In this document: piece after piece, positions 18,991 to 27,608 of the stretch
How the letters are laid out: each line of letters opens with the position of its first letter
Numbering within the stretch: position 1 is the stretch's first letter
Source: Gemmatimonadaceae bacterium
GTDB lineage: Bacteria; Gemmatimonadota; Gemmatimonadetes; Gemmatimonadales; Gemmatimonadaceae
Assembly (NCBI GenBank): GCA_025931335.1
Contig: JAICNG010000004.1
Span: 1-64,000, forward strand
DNA length: 64,000 bases
Reading direction: 5' to 3'
Translations under genes and position numbers: made by a program
Notes under the pieces: generated by a model
The model's input: only the letters and a program-made list of their open reading frames with translations
Database searches by the model: none
What the model was told of the DNA's origin: nothing

Positions 18991-19353
18991 ATGCGACACA
19001 GAGGACTGGTGGTGGGGGCACTGTTGCTTGCCGCGTGCGCGCCCAGCCGGGCGTTCATGAACGACGTCAACAGTACGCCCACGATCGCCGAGGCCGAGCG
19101 ATTGATCATCGAAGCCCAGCAGGCGGGGGCGGACTCGCTCGCGTCGGAGGCGATCACGGCCGCGCGCCAGGCCCTCGAGGCCGCGCGCGGATTCGAGCAG
19201 CGTGCTCAGCGTGGCCGCGCACAGGTGGAGGCACTGCGCGCGCAGGCCGAGGCTCGTTATGCACGCGCGACGGCGGAGCGCGATCTGGCCCAGCGGGAGG
19301 AAGCACGGGCGCGCGCCGCGCTCGCGGAATTGCCGCCGGGAGGTGCGCGATGA
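18991..19353 (+). CDS. Small DUF4398-like lipoprotein
   Basis: A 120-residue lipoprotein: signal peptide with lipobox LLAAC (Cys17) followed by a helical, Ala/Glu/Arg-rich domain with IAEAERLIIEAQQAGADS, which resembles DUF4398 domains. SD GGGAGGA lies 9 bases before the ATG. It overlaps the OmpA-family gene downstream (ATGA), and the pair recurs in other bacteria as an envelope module. Likely periplasmic and anchored in the outer membrane; function unknown. Confidence 0.8.
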   Translation: MRHRGLVVGALLLAACAPSRAFMNDVNSTPTIAEAERLIIEAQQAGADSLASEAITAARQALEAARGFEQRAQRGRAQVEALRAQAEARYARATAERDLAQREEARARAALAELPPGGAR

Positions 19354-20273
19354 ATGCCCGACATCTGATGCTCGCGGCGGCGACGGTGGTCGCCGCGGCC
19401 TGCGCCACCACCCGGCCGTCGAGCGAGCTGGCCGAGGCGCGGGGGATCCACCAGCGACTGACGTCGTCCGGCGCCGACCGGCGGGTTGAAGCAGACCTGC
19501 TCCGCACGAACACCGCCATCGTCGAAGCGGAGGCCGCTTTCACTGCGCGGAACGACCAGGATGACGTGGATGCTCTCGGGCACGTCGCGCTGCGACTCGC
19601 GCAGACGGCGGAGGCCAACAACGCGCACATCCTGGCTGAGCGCGCGGCCGACAGCCTCGGCAAGGTCCGCCTGCAGCGTCTGCTCACGCTGAGCGAAGCC
19701 CAGCGCGCCGATCTCGAGGCGAGGCGCCAGCTCTCCGAGCAGGAGATGCAGGCCCTGCGCGAGCGCGCGGACTCGCTCCGGAACGCCGCGGAGGAAGCCA
19801 ACCGCCGGCTGGCCGAGGCGGTCGGGCAGCTCCGCTCGCTCGTGGCGGAGATCACGAACCTCCAGCAGACGCAGCGCGGTCTCGTCATCAGCCTGAGCGA
19901 CATCCTCTTCGACGTCGGCAAGAGCACGCTCAAGGCCGGGGCGCAGGCGAGCATCGGACGGATCGCGGTGGTGCTGCGCCAGTACCCACAGCATCAGATT
20001 CTGGTCGAGGGGCACACGGATGCGACGGGGGGCGACGACTTCAACCTTCAGCTCTCACGCGACCGGGCCAATTCCGTCCGCACGGAGCTGGTCGCGGGCG
20101 GCGTTGATGCGTCCAAGATTACGGCTGAGGGATTCGGCGAGTCACGCCCGGTCGCCACGAACGATACGCCGGCGGGACGGCAGCAGAATCGGCGCGTCGA
20201 GATCGTCATCGTCGGCGCGGGCACGGTGGCGGACGCGGTGCGGCCGGATCCCGGCGGCTCGCCGCCGCGATAA
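19350..20273 (+). CDS. OmpA-family peptidoglycan-binding lipoprotein
   Basis: A 307-residue lipoprotein with lipobox VVAAACA near residue 18, a long coiled-coil region (about 90-195, repeated Glu/Arg/Leu), and a C-terminal OmpA domain: LSDILFDVGKSTLKAGA, ILVEGHTDATGGDDFNL, RANSVRTELV and GFGESRPVATNDTPAGRQQNRR, including the Asp and Arg that bind diaminopimelate. It probably tethers the outer membrane to peptidoglycan. It forms a two-gene unit with the DUF4398-like gene and converges on tRNA-Ser(GGA) across hairpin 20331-20383. Confidence 0.92.
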   Translation: MNARHLMLAAATVVAAACATTRPSSELAEARGIHQRLTSSGADRRVEADLLRTNTAIVEAEAAFTARNDQDDVDALGHVALRLAQTAEANNAHILAERAADSLGKVRLQRLLTLSEAQRADLEARRQLSEQEMQALRERADSLRNAAEEANRRLAEAVGQLRSLVAEITNLQQTQRGLVISLSDILFDVGKSTLKAGAQASIGRIAVVLRQYPQHQILVEGHTDATGGDDFNLQLSRDRANSVRTELVAGGVDASKITAEGFGESRPVATNDTPAGRQQNRRVEIVIVGAGTVADAVRPDPGGSPPR

Positions 20274-20330
20274 TGCCGGGCTGACGGAGCGCCGCGGCGA
20301 TGGGCCTTCCGTCACGCGCAGCTGGGGCGT

Positions 20331-20383
20331 GAACGCGGAACGAGGAGTGAGGAATTCGATTCCTCACTCCTCGTTCCGCGTTC
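20331..20383. repeat. Perfect 25-bp stem hairpin of GAGGAGTGAG-type words (class B, copy 1)
   Basis: Bases 20331-20355 are the exact reverse complement of 20359-20383, with a 3-base loop. The arms contain gaggagtgagg. It lies 58 bases after the OmpA gene stop and 17 bases before the 3' end of tRNA-Ser(GGA), so it could serve both converging transcripts. Confidence 0.95.
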
Positions 20384-20399
20384 GTCATTGTAGTGCCAA

Positions 20400-20486
20400 C
20401 GGATGGGGCGAGATTCGAACTCGCGAGACGGTTGCCCGTCCACACGCTTTCCAGGCGTGCGCCTTAAGCCACTCGGCCACCCATCC
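20400..20486 (-). tRNA. tRNA-Ser (anticodon GGA)
   Basis: On the minus strand a class II tRNA: acceptor GGATGGG pairing CCCATCC with discriminator G, D-loop region GGCCGAGTGGCTTAAGG, anticodon stem-loop CACGC-CTGGAAA-GCGTG with anticodon GGA, a long variable arm, and T-loop GTTCGAATC. 87 nt without CCA; CCA is not encoded. It reads UCC and UCU codons. Confidence 0.97.
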
Positions 20487-20497
20487 AGGAACGACAA

Positions 20498-20562
20498 CGA
20501 GGAATGAGCGACGAGGAGTGAGGAAATGGCTTTCCTTGCTCCTCAGTCCTCATTCCTCATCG
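20498..20562. repeat. Hairpin of GAGGAATGAG-type words between two tRNA-Ser genes (class B, copy 2)
   Basis: Left arm cgaggaatgagcgacgagga continuing to about 20526 pairs imperfectly with the right arm ending ctcattcctcatcg at 20562. Same words as the hairpins at 20331 and 20711. No promoter is visible between it and tRNA-Ser(GGA), so the two tRNAs are probably co-transcribed through this hairpin. Confidence 0.85.
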
Positions 20563-20568
20563 GTCTCA

Positions 20569-20656
20569 CGGACAGGGTGAGATTCGAACTCACGATACGG
20601 GGTTACCGTATACCGGTTTTCGAGACCGGCGCCTTCAGCCTCTCGGCCACCTGTCC
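20569..20656 (-). tRNA. tRNA-Ser (anticodon CGA)
   Basis: Class II tRNA on the minus strand: acceptor GGACAGG pairing CCTGTCC with discriminator G, GGCCGAGAGGCTGAAGG in the D arm, anticodon loop CTCGAAA (anticodon CGA) in a CCGGT stem, long variable arm and T-loop GTTCGAATC. 88 nt without CCA. It reads UCG, a frequent codon in this GC-rich genome. Confidence 0.97.
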
Positions 20657-20666
20657 AGGGTCACGA

Positions 20667-20695
20667 AATATCATTGGGGGCTGAGGGAGAGTCAA
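20667..20695 (-). promoter_or_regulatory. Sigma70-type promoter for the tRNA-Ser pair
   Basis: Minus strand -35 TTGACT (20695-20690), 17-base spacer, -10 GATATT (20672-20667). Predicted start about 4 bases before the first base of tRNA-Ser(CGA), as expected for a short tRNA leader. Confidence 0.7.
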
Positions 20696-20710
20696 CGAGA
20701 GACTCGCCAT

Positions 20711-20806
20711 GAGCAACGAGGAATGAGCGGTGAGGAAATCGATTGAATGTTTCTCGTCGATCCGATTCCCCACTGCTCATTCCTCACTGCTCGTTCCTCA
20801 TTCCTC
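20711..20806. repeat. Hairpin of GAGGAATGAG-type words overlapping the tadA 3' end (class B, copy 3)
   Basis: Left arm contains gagcaacgaggaatgagcgg; the right arm carries several copies of the reverse complement (ctgctcattcctcactg and similar) up to about 20806. The right arm enters the last seven codons and the stop codon of tadA, so the repeat supplies the protein's final residues (MRNEQ). The loop region is AT-rich for this genome. Confidence 0.85.
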
Positions 20807-21251
20807 CGAAGAACTCCCTCAGCACTCCTCCACACTCTTCCGCCAGCACTCCAGCGACGACTTCCGGCCGATGGTTCAGGCGCGGGTGGCGAACGATGTC
20901 ACCGACGGAACCCGCCATTCCCGCCTTCTCGTCCCACGCGCCGAACACCAGCAGCCGCAGACGCGACAGCACCATCGCCCCCGCGCACATCGCGCACGGC
21001 TCCAGCGTGACATAGAGCGTACAGTCCTCGAGCCGCCATGAGCGACGCACGCGGGCGGCTTCGCGCAACGCCAGTAACTCGGCGTGCGCGGTGGGATCCT
21101 GGTCGCGCAGCGTGCGATTCGCCGTCAGCGCGAGGACGTCGCCCCCAGACACGACCAGCGCGCCAACGGGGACGTCCCCGTGGCGCGCCGCCTCACGAGC
21201 CGCCGCGAGCGCCTGCCGCATGAACGGCTCGTGCGCGTCTAGATGCGCCAC
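20784..21251 (-). CDS. tadA: tRNA-specific adenosine deaminase TadA
   Basis: TadA deaminates A34 to inosine in tRNA-Arg(ACG). The 155-residue product has the deaminase zinc motifs HAELLALREA and PCAMCAGAMVLSRL. GTG start at 21251 gives HEPFMRQALAAAREA, matching family N-termini. The C-terminal seven residues are encoded by repeat 20711-20806, so the end of the protein has probably been reshaped by the repeat without touching the active site. Confidence 0.93.
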   Translation of the reverse strand: MAHLDAHEPFMRQALAAAREAARHGDVPVGALVVSGGDVLALTANRTLRDQDPTAHAELLALREAARVRRSWRLEDCTLYVTLEPCAMCAGAMVLSRLRLLVFGAWDEKAGMAGSVGDIVRHPRLNHRPEVVAGVLAEECGGVLREFFGGMRNEQ

Positions 21252-21287
21252 GCGATGCCGAGCGCGCTCATGGGAGAATACCCGCCG

Positions 21288-23909
21288 CTAGTGGGCGCCA
21301 GCTCCCGCCGGCACCGCTTCCCCCACCTTCTCGAACGTCAACTCGCCGTTCGCCCCCACCCCGACCACCACGTGGTCGCCCTCGCCAAACCGTCCCTCGA
21401 GCACGGCGAGCGCCAGGGGATTCTGAATCAGCCGCTGGATGGCGCGCTTGAGCGGACGCGCCCCGAACGATGGATCGTACCCTTCCTCGGCGATCGCACG
21501 GCGCGCCTCCGGCGTGAGCTCGATCGTCATCTTCCGCTCCGCGAGCAGCTGCTCCAGCCGGCGAAGCTGCAGGTCGATGATCCTGTCGAGCTGCTCCATC
21601 CCGAGCGGGTGGAAGATGATGATGTCGTCGACGCGATTGAGAAACTCCGGCTTGAACTGGCGCCGCAGCTCCGAGGTCACGACGGTCTCCACCTCCGCCC
21701 AGTCGCGCGTGCCGCGCTCGAGGATGAAGGAGCTCCCGACGTTCGACGTCATGATGATGACCGTGTTGCGGAAGTCGACTGTCCGCCCCTGCGAGTCGGT
21801 GAGGCGGCCGTCATCGAGAATCTGGAGCAGGATGTTGAACACGTCGGGATGCGCCTTCTCGATCTCATCGAACAGCACCACCGAATACGGGCGCCGGCGC
21901 ACCGCTTCGGTGAGCTGTCCCCCTTCCTCGTAGCCCACGTATCCGGGCGGCGCTCCAATGAGACGCGCGACGGCGTGCTTCTCCATGTACTCCGACATGT
22001 CGATGCGCACCATCGCGTGCTCGTCATCGAAGAGGAATTCGGCGAGCGCGCGCGCGGTCTCGGTCTTCCCGACGCCGGTGGGGCCGAGGAAGATGAACGA
22101 GCCGATGGGCCGGTTGGGATCCTGAAGGCCGGCGCGCGAGCGGCGCACCGCGTTCGCCACGGCATGGATGCCTTCCGGCTGCCCGACGACGCGCTCGCCG
22201 AGGTGGTCCTCGAGCTTCGTGAGGCGCTCGCGCTCGCTCTCCATCATCCGCGTCACGGGGATGCCCGTCCACTTGGCGACGATCTCCGCGATGTCCTCGG
22301 CGGTGACCTCCTCCTTGAGGAACCGCTTGCCCCCGGACTGCCGCTGCCCCAGCTGTAGTTCGGTCTCGCGGAGCTGCGTCTCGAGCTGCGGGATGCGCCC
22401 GTACGAGATCTCTGCCGCCTTGCCAAGGTCGCCCGAGCGAGCCGCCTGCTCGGCCTGGATGCGCAGCTCCTCGATCTCCTGCTTGATCTTGGCCACTTTC
22501 TGGAGCGACTCCTTCTCGGTCTGCCACTGGGCCTTCATCGCCCCCGAGCGCTCCTTCAGCTCGGCGATCTCCCGCTCGAGCGCGCCGCGGCGCTGTACCG
22601 AGGCGGCGTCCTTCTCCTTTTGCAGCGCCTGGCGCTCGATCTCGAGCTGCACGATGCGGCGCTCCACCTCGTCGATCTCCTGCGGCAGCGAGTCGATCTC
22701 GATGCGGAGCCGCGACGCCGCCTCATCGATCAGATCGATCGCCTTGTCGGGAAGGAACCGGTCGCCGATGTACCGGTGGGAGAGCGTGGCGGCGGCGACG
22801 ATGGCGCCATCGGTGATGCGCACGCCGTGATGGGTCTCGTACCGCTCCTTCAACCCCCGGAGGATGGCGATCGTATCTTCGACGCTGGGCTCGCCGACGT
22901 ACACCGGCTGGAAGCGGCGCTCGAGGGCGGCGTCCTTCTCGATGTGCTTGCGGTACTCGTCGAGGGTGGTCGCGCCGACCACGCGCAGCTCGCCTCGCGC
23001 CAGCAGCGGCTTGAGCATGTTGCCGGCATCCATCGCGCCCTCGGCCGCGCCGGCCCCGACCAGCGTATGCATCTCGTCGATGAAGGTGACGAACTGTCCT
23101 TCGTTCGACGTAATCTCCTTCAGCACCGCCTTGAGGCGCTCCTCGAATTCGCCGCGGAACTTTGCGCCGGCGATCAGAGCACCGAGGTCGAGCGCGACGA
23201 GGCGCTTGTTCTTGAGGCTCTCGGGCACGTCGCCGTTGATGATGCGCTGCGCGAGCCCTTCCACGATGGCCGTCTTGCCGACGCCCGGCTCGCCGATGAG
23301 CACCGGGTTGTTCTTCGTGCGACGCGACAGCACCTGCACCACCCGCCGGATCTCTTCGTCGCGCCCAATGACCGGATCGAGCTTTCCCTTGCGGGCGGCG
23401 TCGGTGAGATCGCGGGTGTACTTCTGAAGCGCCTGATACTGGTTCTCGGGAGTCTGGTCGGTCACGCGGTGCGCGCCGCGGACGACTTTCAGCGCCTGGA
23501 CGAGCGCGTCCCGCGTGGCCCCCGCAGACGAGAGCACCGCGAAGCTGTCCGTTCCGCGGACGTCCGCCAGCGCGACGAGGAGGTGCTCCGTCGACACGAA
23601 CTCGTCGCCGAGCGACTTCGCGAACTCGTCGGCCTTGTCCATGACCTGGTGCAGCTCCCGAGACAGTGTCGGCTGCGCGCCGGTCTGCTTCGGGTAGCGC
23701 GCAATCTCCCGCTCCACGCGCGAGCGCAAATCACTGACGTTGCCGCCGATCTTGTGGAGGAGGGGAACGACGATCCCTTCCTCCTGCTGGAGCAGCGCAA
23801 GCAGAAGGTGCGCGTCGTAGACGAGTGGGTTGCCGGTTCGGCGAGCAATCGACAACGCCTCGTTGAGCGCTTCGGCAGCCTTGACGGTCAGGCGATCGGA
23901 GCTAATCAT
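21288..23909 (-). CDS. clpB: ATP-dependent disaggregase ClpB
   Basis: ClpB works with DnaK to dissolve protein aggregates. The 873-residue product has the Clp N domain ([20 protein letters not shown]), nucleotide-binding domain 1 with [11 protein letters not shown], a long middle coiled coil (about residues 410-520, rich in Glu/Lys/Arg) that defines ClpB, and domain 2 with [11 protein letters not shown] and [14 protein letters not shown]. The C-terminal tail is Gly/Ala/His-rich. SD AAGGTG precedes the ATG. A weak promoter-like pair (TTGCCT, 19 bases, GATAAT) lies in the 125-base gap upstream; no CIRCE element is seen. Confidence 0.98.
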   Translation of the reverse strand: MISSDRLTVKAAEALNEALSIARRTGNPLVYDAHLLLALLQQEEGIVVPLLHKIGGNVSDLRSRVEREIARYPKQTGAQPTLSRELHQVMDKADEFAKSLGDEFVSTEHLLVALADVRGTDSFAVLSSAGATRDALVQALKVVRGAHRVTDQTPENQYQALQKYTRDLTDAARKGKLDPVIGRDEEIRRVVQVLSRRTKNNPVLIGEPGVGKTAIVEGLAQRIINGDVPESLKNKRLVALDLGALIAGAKFRGEFEERLKAVLKEITSNEGQFVTFIDEMHTLVGAGAAEGAMDAGNMLKPLLARGELRVVGATTLDEYRKHIEKDAALERRFQPVYVGEPSVEDTIAILRGLKERYETHHGVRITDGAIVAAATLSHRYIGDRFLPDKAIDLIDEAASRLRIEIDSLPQEIDEVERRIVQLEIERQALQKEKDAASVQRRGALEREIAELKERSGAMKAQWQTEKESLQKVAKIKQEIEELRIQAEQAARSGDLGKAAEISYGRIPQLETQLRETELQLGQRQSGGKRFLKEEVTAEDIAEIVAKWTGIPVTRMMESERERLTKLEDHLGERVVGQPEGIHAVANAVRRSRAGLQDPNRPIGSFIFLGPTGVGKTETARALAEFLFDDEHAMVRIDMSEYMEKHAVARLIGAPPGYVGYEEGGQLTEAVRRRPYSVVLFDEIEKAHPDVFNILLQILDDGRLTDSQGRTVDFRNTVIIMTSNVGSSFILERGTRDWAEVETVVTSELRRQFKPEFLNRVDDIIIFHPLGMEQLDRIIDLQLRRLEQLLAERKMTIELTPEARRAIAEEGYDPSFGARPLKRAIQRLIQNPLALAVLEGRFGEGDHVVVGVGANGELTFEKVGEAVPAGAGAH

Positions 23910-24034
23910 CGGTTCGCACCTTGATAAAGTACATCATTATCGGCGGCGTAAGCGTCACACAGGCAACGTCGAGCAAGTGCCGTTCCGTGGATGGCTGCCG
24001 ACTGTGCCCACCGGCGCTGCCGGCGTGGCGCGGG

Positions 24035-24688
24035 CTACGGCTCCTGCGTCGAACCGTTCGCTGATTTCTGCCGGATCGACACTCGTGCCGAATCGAGCAG
24101 CGCGAAGACCACCTCGTCGGTCGCCGCGCTCAGCCCGGCGATGATCCCCTCCATGGTCCCATCGGGAACCGGCCGCTCCACGCGCGCCGCTCCCGACCAC
24201 ACGATGGAATCGTCCTCGATGCGGATGAGGCTCGCCTCCAGGTTCACCGCCACGAAGACGTCGTTGCCGCGATCGATCTCCTCGAACTCCCGGACGGTCC
24301 CTCGCCACCGATGAGTGAAGGTGCGCCGGGTGGGAGGATCGAACAACGCTCCGCCCCGCAATAGCGGCCTTTCCTGCACGAGGTCAGCCGTCCGGCGACC
24401 CAACATCTCCCCGAGTGGCATCGCCCACTCGCGGGATGGATACGCGGCGTAGCCGGATTCCCCCACGCGGTAGACGATCCCCCGTTGCCCGTACAGTCCC
24501 GGTGTGGTGTAGCGGGAGATGGCCAGTGCGCCCTCTGGAAGGTCGTCGACGACCACCGGGAGCGCCACGCTCGACGTCTCCGCTCTCGTTGGCATGAGGC
24601 GGTACATCTCGATCGGCGCAACCGTTCGCGCGCGGAAGCAGCCGAGGGCGAGAACGGCGAGGGCGAGGACCAACAGGCAACGGGTCAT
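24035..24688 (-). CDS. ABC-type transport auxiliary lipoprotein of the Mla/MCE operon
   Basis: A 217-residue lipoprotein with lipobox LALGC (Cys17) and a PqiC/ABC auxiliary-like body: IEMYRLMPT, LPVVVDDLPEGALAISRYTT and RWRGTVREFEEIDRGND. Proteins of this class sit in the outer membrane leaflet or periplasm and assist MCE lipid transporters. Its ATG overlaps the mlaD stop (ATGA), making it the last gene of mlaE-mlaF-mlaD-lipoprotein. The open frame continues upstream as a shadow of mlaD. A short imperfect GC hairpin follows its stop in the gap before clpB. Confidence 0.85.
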   Translation of the reverse strand: MTRCLLVLALAVLALGCFRARTVAPIEMYRLMPTRAETSSVALPVVVDDLPEGALAISRYTTPGLYGQRGIVYRVGESGYAAYPSREWAMPLGEMLGRRTADLVQERPLLRGGALFDPPTRRTFTHRWRGTVREFEEIDRGNDVFVAVNLEASLIRIEDDSIVWSGAARVERPVPDGTMEGIIAGLSAATDEVVFALLDSARVSIRQKSANGSTQEP

Positions 24689-25590
24689 TGCGCAGCCGGA
24701 CCCGCGGTTTTCTTCGGAGGCTGGCGTCGCGACAGCACGCTCGTCGGCTCCTTCTCGAGTCGATCGGCGAGCCGCGCGAGGTCCTCGGAAGCCGCCGAGA
24801 GGTTGTCGACGATGCGGCCCAGCCGATCGCCGTCGCCGGTGGCGTCCCGCATGTCGCCGATGAGGGCACGCAGGTCGCGCATGGCCGCCAGCGCCTCGCG
24901 TTGTGCCTGCCGCAGCCCCGGGCTCGCATCGCGGAAGGCGGTGTCGAGCGAGCCGATGAGCCGCTCGGTTCGAGTGAGCATCCCGGCGAGCTGGAGCGTG
25001 GCCTGATCCAGATTGTCGATCACCCGTCCCGAGCCGGCGGCGGCGTTGGTCAAAAGCGCGTCGACGCGCGACAGGGTCCGGTCGATGCGATCCCACGGGC
25101 TCGATGCGGCGATTCGCTCCACGCCGTGGAGGAGTGTGTCGGCCCGATCGAGGAAGACCGCCAGACGACTCATGGCGTCCTGAAAGGTGAGGTTGTCGCG
25201 CGTGGGCACACGGCTGCGGGGCGGGAGGGCGGCTGCCGTCGGCAGCCCCGCCTCGAGGTTGAGGTACGGCTGCCCGAGCAGGCCCACCTGCGTGATCGTG
25301 GCGTACGTGTCGACGCGCACCGGCGTCTGTGGCCGCACGCGAAAGGTCACATCGATTCGCGTGGGGTCCTCGGGGTCGAGCCTCAAGCGGGTAACCGATC
25401 CAACGATCAATCCGCCATATCGAACCTCATCGCCGAGGTTCAACCCGGCGACGTTCTTGAACGCCGCGCGGTATTCGCTTCCGCGATGGAACAGCGACGG
25501 ATAGCGCGCGAAGGCCACGATCGCTACGAGTACCAGGGCCGTTCCCCCCAGAAAGGCGAGGATGCCAAGGCGTGATTCAGCGCCCCTCAT
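24685..25590 (-). CDS. mlaD: MCE-domain lipid-binding protein (MlaD family)
   Basis: A 301-residue protein with one N-terminal membrane helix (LGILAFLGGTALVLVAIVAF), one MCE domain (EYRAAFKNVAGLNLGDEVRY to about residue 118, with VGLLGQPYLNLEAG), then a long helical tail (about 140-285) with repeated Asp/Arg/Leu positions, suited to forming a hexameric channel across the periplasm. It is the substrate-binding subunit of a retrograde phospholipid-type transporter. Overlaps mlaF by four bases. Confidence 0.93.
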   Translation of the reverse strand: MRGAESRLGILAFLGGTALVLVAIVAFARYPSLFHRGSEYRAAFKNVAGLNLGDEVRYGGLIVGSVTRLRLDPEDPTRIDVTFRVRPQTPVRVDTYATITQVGLLGQPYLNLEAGLPTAAALPPRSRVPTRDNLTFQDAMSRLAVFLDRADTLLHGVERIAASSPWDRIDRTLSRVDALLTNAAAGSGRVIDNLDQATLQLAGMLTRTERLIGSLDTAFRDASPGLRQAQREALAAMRDLRALIGDMRDATGDGDRLGRIVDNLSAASEDLARLADRLEKEPTSVLSRRQPPKKTAGPAAQ

Positions 25591-26339
25591 TCGGACCCCC
25601 GTCGACGGAGAAGACCGCGTACGACCGGATGCTCGCTGTCGGCGAGGGAGCCGTGATCCCCCTCGTCGACGATGCGTCCCTCCGCCATGACATAGACACG
25701 CTTGGCGTTTCCAAAGGCGTAGCGAGCTTCCCGCGTGAAGATCACGACTCCAAAGCCGCCCCGCTCCTGCAATTGTCGCAAGGTCCGGTCAAGCTCGGAA
25801 GCCGCATGGGCGTCGAGCCCTTGCGTGGGCTCATCGAGTAGTAGGACGGGTGGGCGCAGGGCGAGGGCACGGGCGAGGGCGACGCGGCGTTGTGCGGCCC
25901 TGTCGAGCTCCCCGGGGGTCGCGTCCTGCGCAACAGCCAACCCGACCTCGGAGAGCAACTCCTGCGCCGCCTCCCGCGCCTCCTCACCCGTCGCGTGCGT
26001 ATGCTCGAGCAACGGCAGCTCGACGTTTTCGAGCACCGTGAGCCGCGAGAGCAGGGCCGCCCCCTCGAAAATAACGCCGAACCGCGTCCGCATGCGGCGC
26101 ACCACCGCGTCCGATTCCCCGCGCGCGTCGAACCGCTCGCCCTCGACGACGATCGACCCGGTGCGTGCCTCCTCGAGCGCCAGGAGGTGTCGCATGACGA
26201 TCGATTTTCCCGAGTGGATGGGGCCGAGGACGACGCTCGTCCCGGCGCGCCACGCCGTCAGCGAGATGTCGAAGATCACCGGCGACTCCTGGGGGCCGGT
26301 GAGGCCGGTGACCTCGAGCACGACGTCATTCGCTGGCAC
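25587..26339 (-). CDS. mlaF: MlaF-type ABC ATPase with degenerate Q-loop, signature and H-switch
   Basis: A 250-residue ATP-binding subunit from a GTG start (26339), 1 base after the mlaE stop. Walker A GPIHSGKS (39-46) and Walker B LLLDEPTQGLD (from 166, with catalytic Glu170) are intact. However the Q-loop residue is Glu92 (VIFEGAALL) instead of Gln, the signature LSGGQ reads LDRAAQ at 145-150, and the H-switch His is Arg203 (IFTREARYA). Each substitution was checked in the DNA (codons at 26064-26066, 25890-25907, 25731-25733). By family knowledge these changes should impair hydrolysis, so the protein may work with weak activity or by nucleotide binding alone. Confidence 0.9.
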   Translation of the reverse strand: MPANDVVLEVTGLTGPQESPVIFDISLTAWRAGTSVVLGPIHSGKSIVMRHLLALEEARTGSIVVEGERFDARGESDAVVRRMRTRFGVIFEGAALLSRLTVLENVELPLLEHTHATGEEAREAAQELLSEVGLAVAQDATPGELDRAAQRRVALARALALRPPVLLLDEPTQGLDAHAASELDRTLRQLQERGGFGVVIFTREARYAFGNAKRVYVMAEGRIVDEGDHGSLADSEHPVVRGLLRRRGSE

Positions 26340-26340
26340 G

Positions 26341-27162
26341 TTAGGCGAGGCCGGGGATGAAGTAGAACACCACGTTGACCAGCGTGTCGGCGCCGAGAAC
26401 CCCCAGCACCGAGTACACCACGCCGCGCGTCGTGGCCTCACTGATCGCCGCGACGCGCCCCTCGACGTTGAGGCCCTCGTCGGCGGCCACGAATCCGATG
26501 ATGAACGCGAAGATGACGCTCTTGCCAAGGCCGACGATCAGGTCACGCATCTCGAACGCCGAGCGAAACTCCTCGACGAAGAAGTTGGTGCTGTAGTCGA
26601 GAAACAACGTGCTTCCGATCCACGCGCCGAAGATGATGAGCGCGTTGGAGAGGATGGTCAGCGCCGGGAGGCCGATCAACAGCGCGGCGAGCTTTGGCGC
26701 CACGAGATACTTCACGGGATCGAGCCCCATGGCGCGCAGTGCATCGATCTCGCCGCCCGCGCGCATCGCCGCGAGCTCTCCGGCGATGCCCGAGGCGCTG
26801 CGGGCGACGACGAGCAGCGCCGCCCCCACCGGTCCAAACTCGCGCGCCGTGAACCAGGCGATGGCGCGGATGCTCATCGCCTGTGCGCCGAAATCGAGCA
26901 GCTGCGACGCGATCTGGAAGATCGCGATCAGCCCGACGAGAACGGACGCGGGGACGACGAGCGGCAGGGCTCCGACACCGAGCGTCTCGACCTCCCGCTG
27001 GATGCCGGTTCGAACCGGGATGCGGCGCGAGACCGAGAGCCAGGCGAGCCAGTACAGCGAGCCGAGCACGAGCCGGCCGCGGCTGAGAATGCGTCCGGTC
27101 GTGGTGAGGAACGGGCGCCCGGGACGTGATCCCGAGCCGAGCTGTTCGCCGACTGACGTCAT
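26341..27162 (-). CDS. mlaE: MlaE-family permease of the MCE transporter
   Basis: A 273-residue integral membrane protein of the MlaE/YrbE family: VASASVLVGLIAIFQIAS-like first core helix (LPLVVPASVLVGLIAIFQI), the conserved REFGPVGAALLVVARSASG, GELAAMRAGGEIDALRAMG, then DPVKYLVAPKLAALL and closing helices (FAFIIGFVAADEG). ATG at 27162 chosen because residues before it do not resemble the family. First gene of the Mla unit, divergent from the small lipoprotein gene at 27207 with a 44-base gap. Confidence 0.94.
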   Translation of the reverse strand: MTSVGEQLGSGSRPGRPFLTTTGRILSRGRLVLGSLYWLAWLSVSRRIPVRTGIQREVETLGVGALPLVVPASVLVGLIAIFQIASQLLDFGAQAMSIRAIAWFTAREFGPVGAALLVVARSASGIAGELAAMRAGGEIDALRAMGLDPVKYLVAPKLAALLIGLPALTILSNALIIFGAWIGSTLFLDYSTNFFVEEFRSAFEMRDLIVGLGKSVIFAFIIGFVAADEGLNVEGRVAAISEATTRGVVYSVLGVLGADTLVNVVFYFIPGLA

Positions 27163-27206
27163 GTGCGCTTGACCGGCGCGAGCGTGCGATCTAGCCTTCG
27201 CGCGCC

Positions 27207-27560
27207 ATGCAGATTGGAAGGATGGTGACACATTGCGTTTTCGCCGCCGCGGTCGCCGCGTGCGCGAGGACCGACCGCCCGGCGGTGATGGACGATTCGA
27301 CCTTCGTCACCGCAATGGCGGAGCTGCACGTCGTAGACCGAAACTATCAGCTGACCGAAGCCGCGCGCGACAGCTTGCGTCGGGCGGTGTTGCAGGCGCA
27401 AGGCCTCACCCCCGAGGTGCTCGAGCGCCAGGCCCGCCACTACGCGGACGATCCCGCGCACGCCTCGGCGATCTGGGGCGCCATCAACGCCAAGACGCGC
27501 GTGTTGACGGGTGACACGGCGCGGGCCGACCTGGGGCGGGGTCAAGAACAAACGCGGTGA
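27207..27560 (+). CDS. Small lipoprotein, DUF4296-like
   Basis: A 117-residue predicted lipoprotein with a short hydrophobic segment and lipobox VAAC near residue 19, followed by a helical domain FVTAMAELHVVDRNYQLTEA that resembles DUF4296 proteins. The ATG at 27222 is an alternative start. Divergent from mlaE; its TGA stop lies inside the terminator hairpin 27551-27582. Role unknown. Confidence 0.65.
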   Translation: MQIGRMVTHCVFAAAVAACARTDRPAVMDDSTFVTAMAELHVVDRNYQLTEAARDSLRRAVLQAQGLTPEVLERQARHYADDPAHASAIWGAINAKTRVLTGDTARADLGRGQEQTR

Positions 27561-27582
27561 CGGCCGAAGCCGTCACCGCGTT
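27551..27582. terminator. Bidirectional hairpin terminator between convergent genes
   Basis: A perfect 14-bp stem (27551-27564 with 27569-27582) closed by a CGAA tetraloop. It lies between the ends of convergent genes 27207-27560 and 27609-28046, and contains the stop codon of the first. There is no long T-run, so termination may depend on stem stability or Rho. Confidence 0.75.
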
Positions 27583-27608
27583 CCTGCGGTCATGCGCGCC
27601 GCCAGACG

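Noticed and set aside
23910-24034. CIRCE heat-shock operator before clpB
   Set aside because: No TTAGCACTC-N9-GAGTGCTAA-type inverted repeat in the gap; only a weak promoter-like pair.
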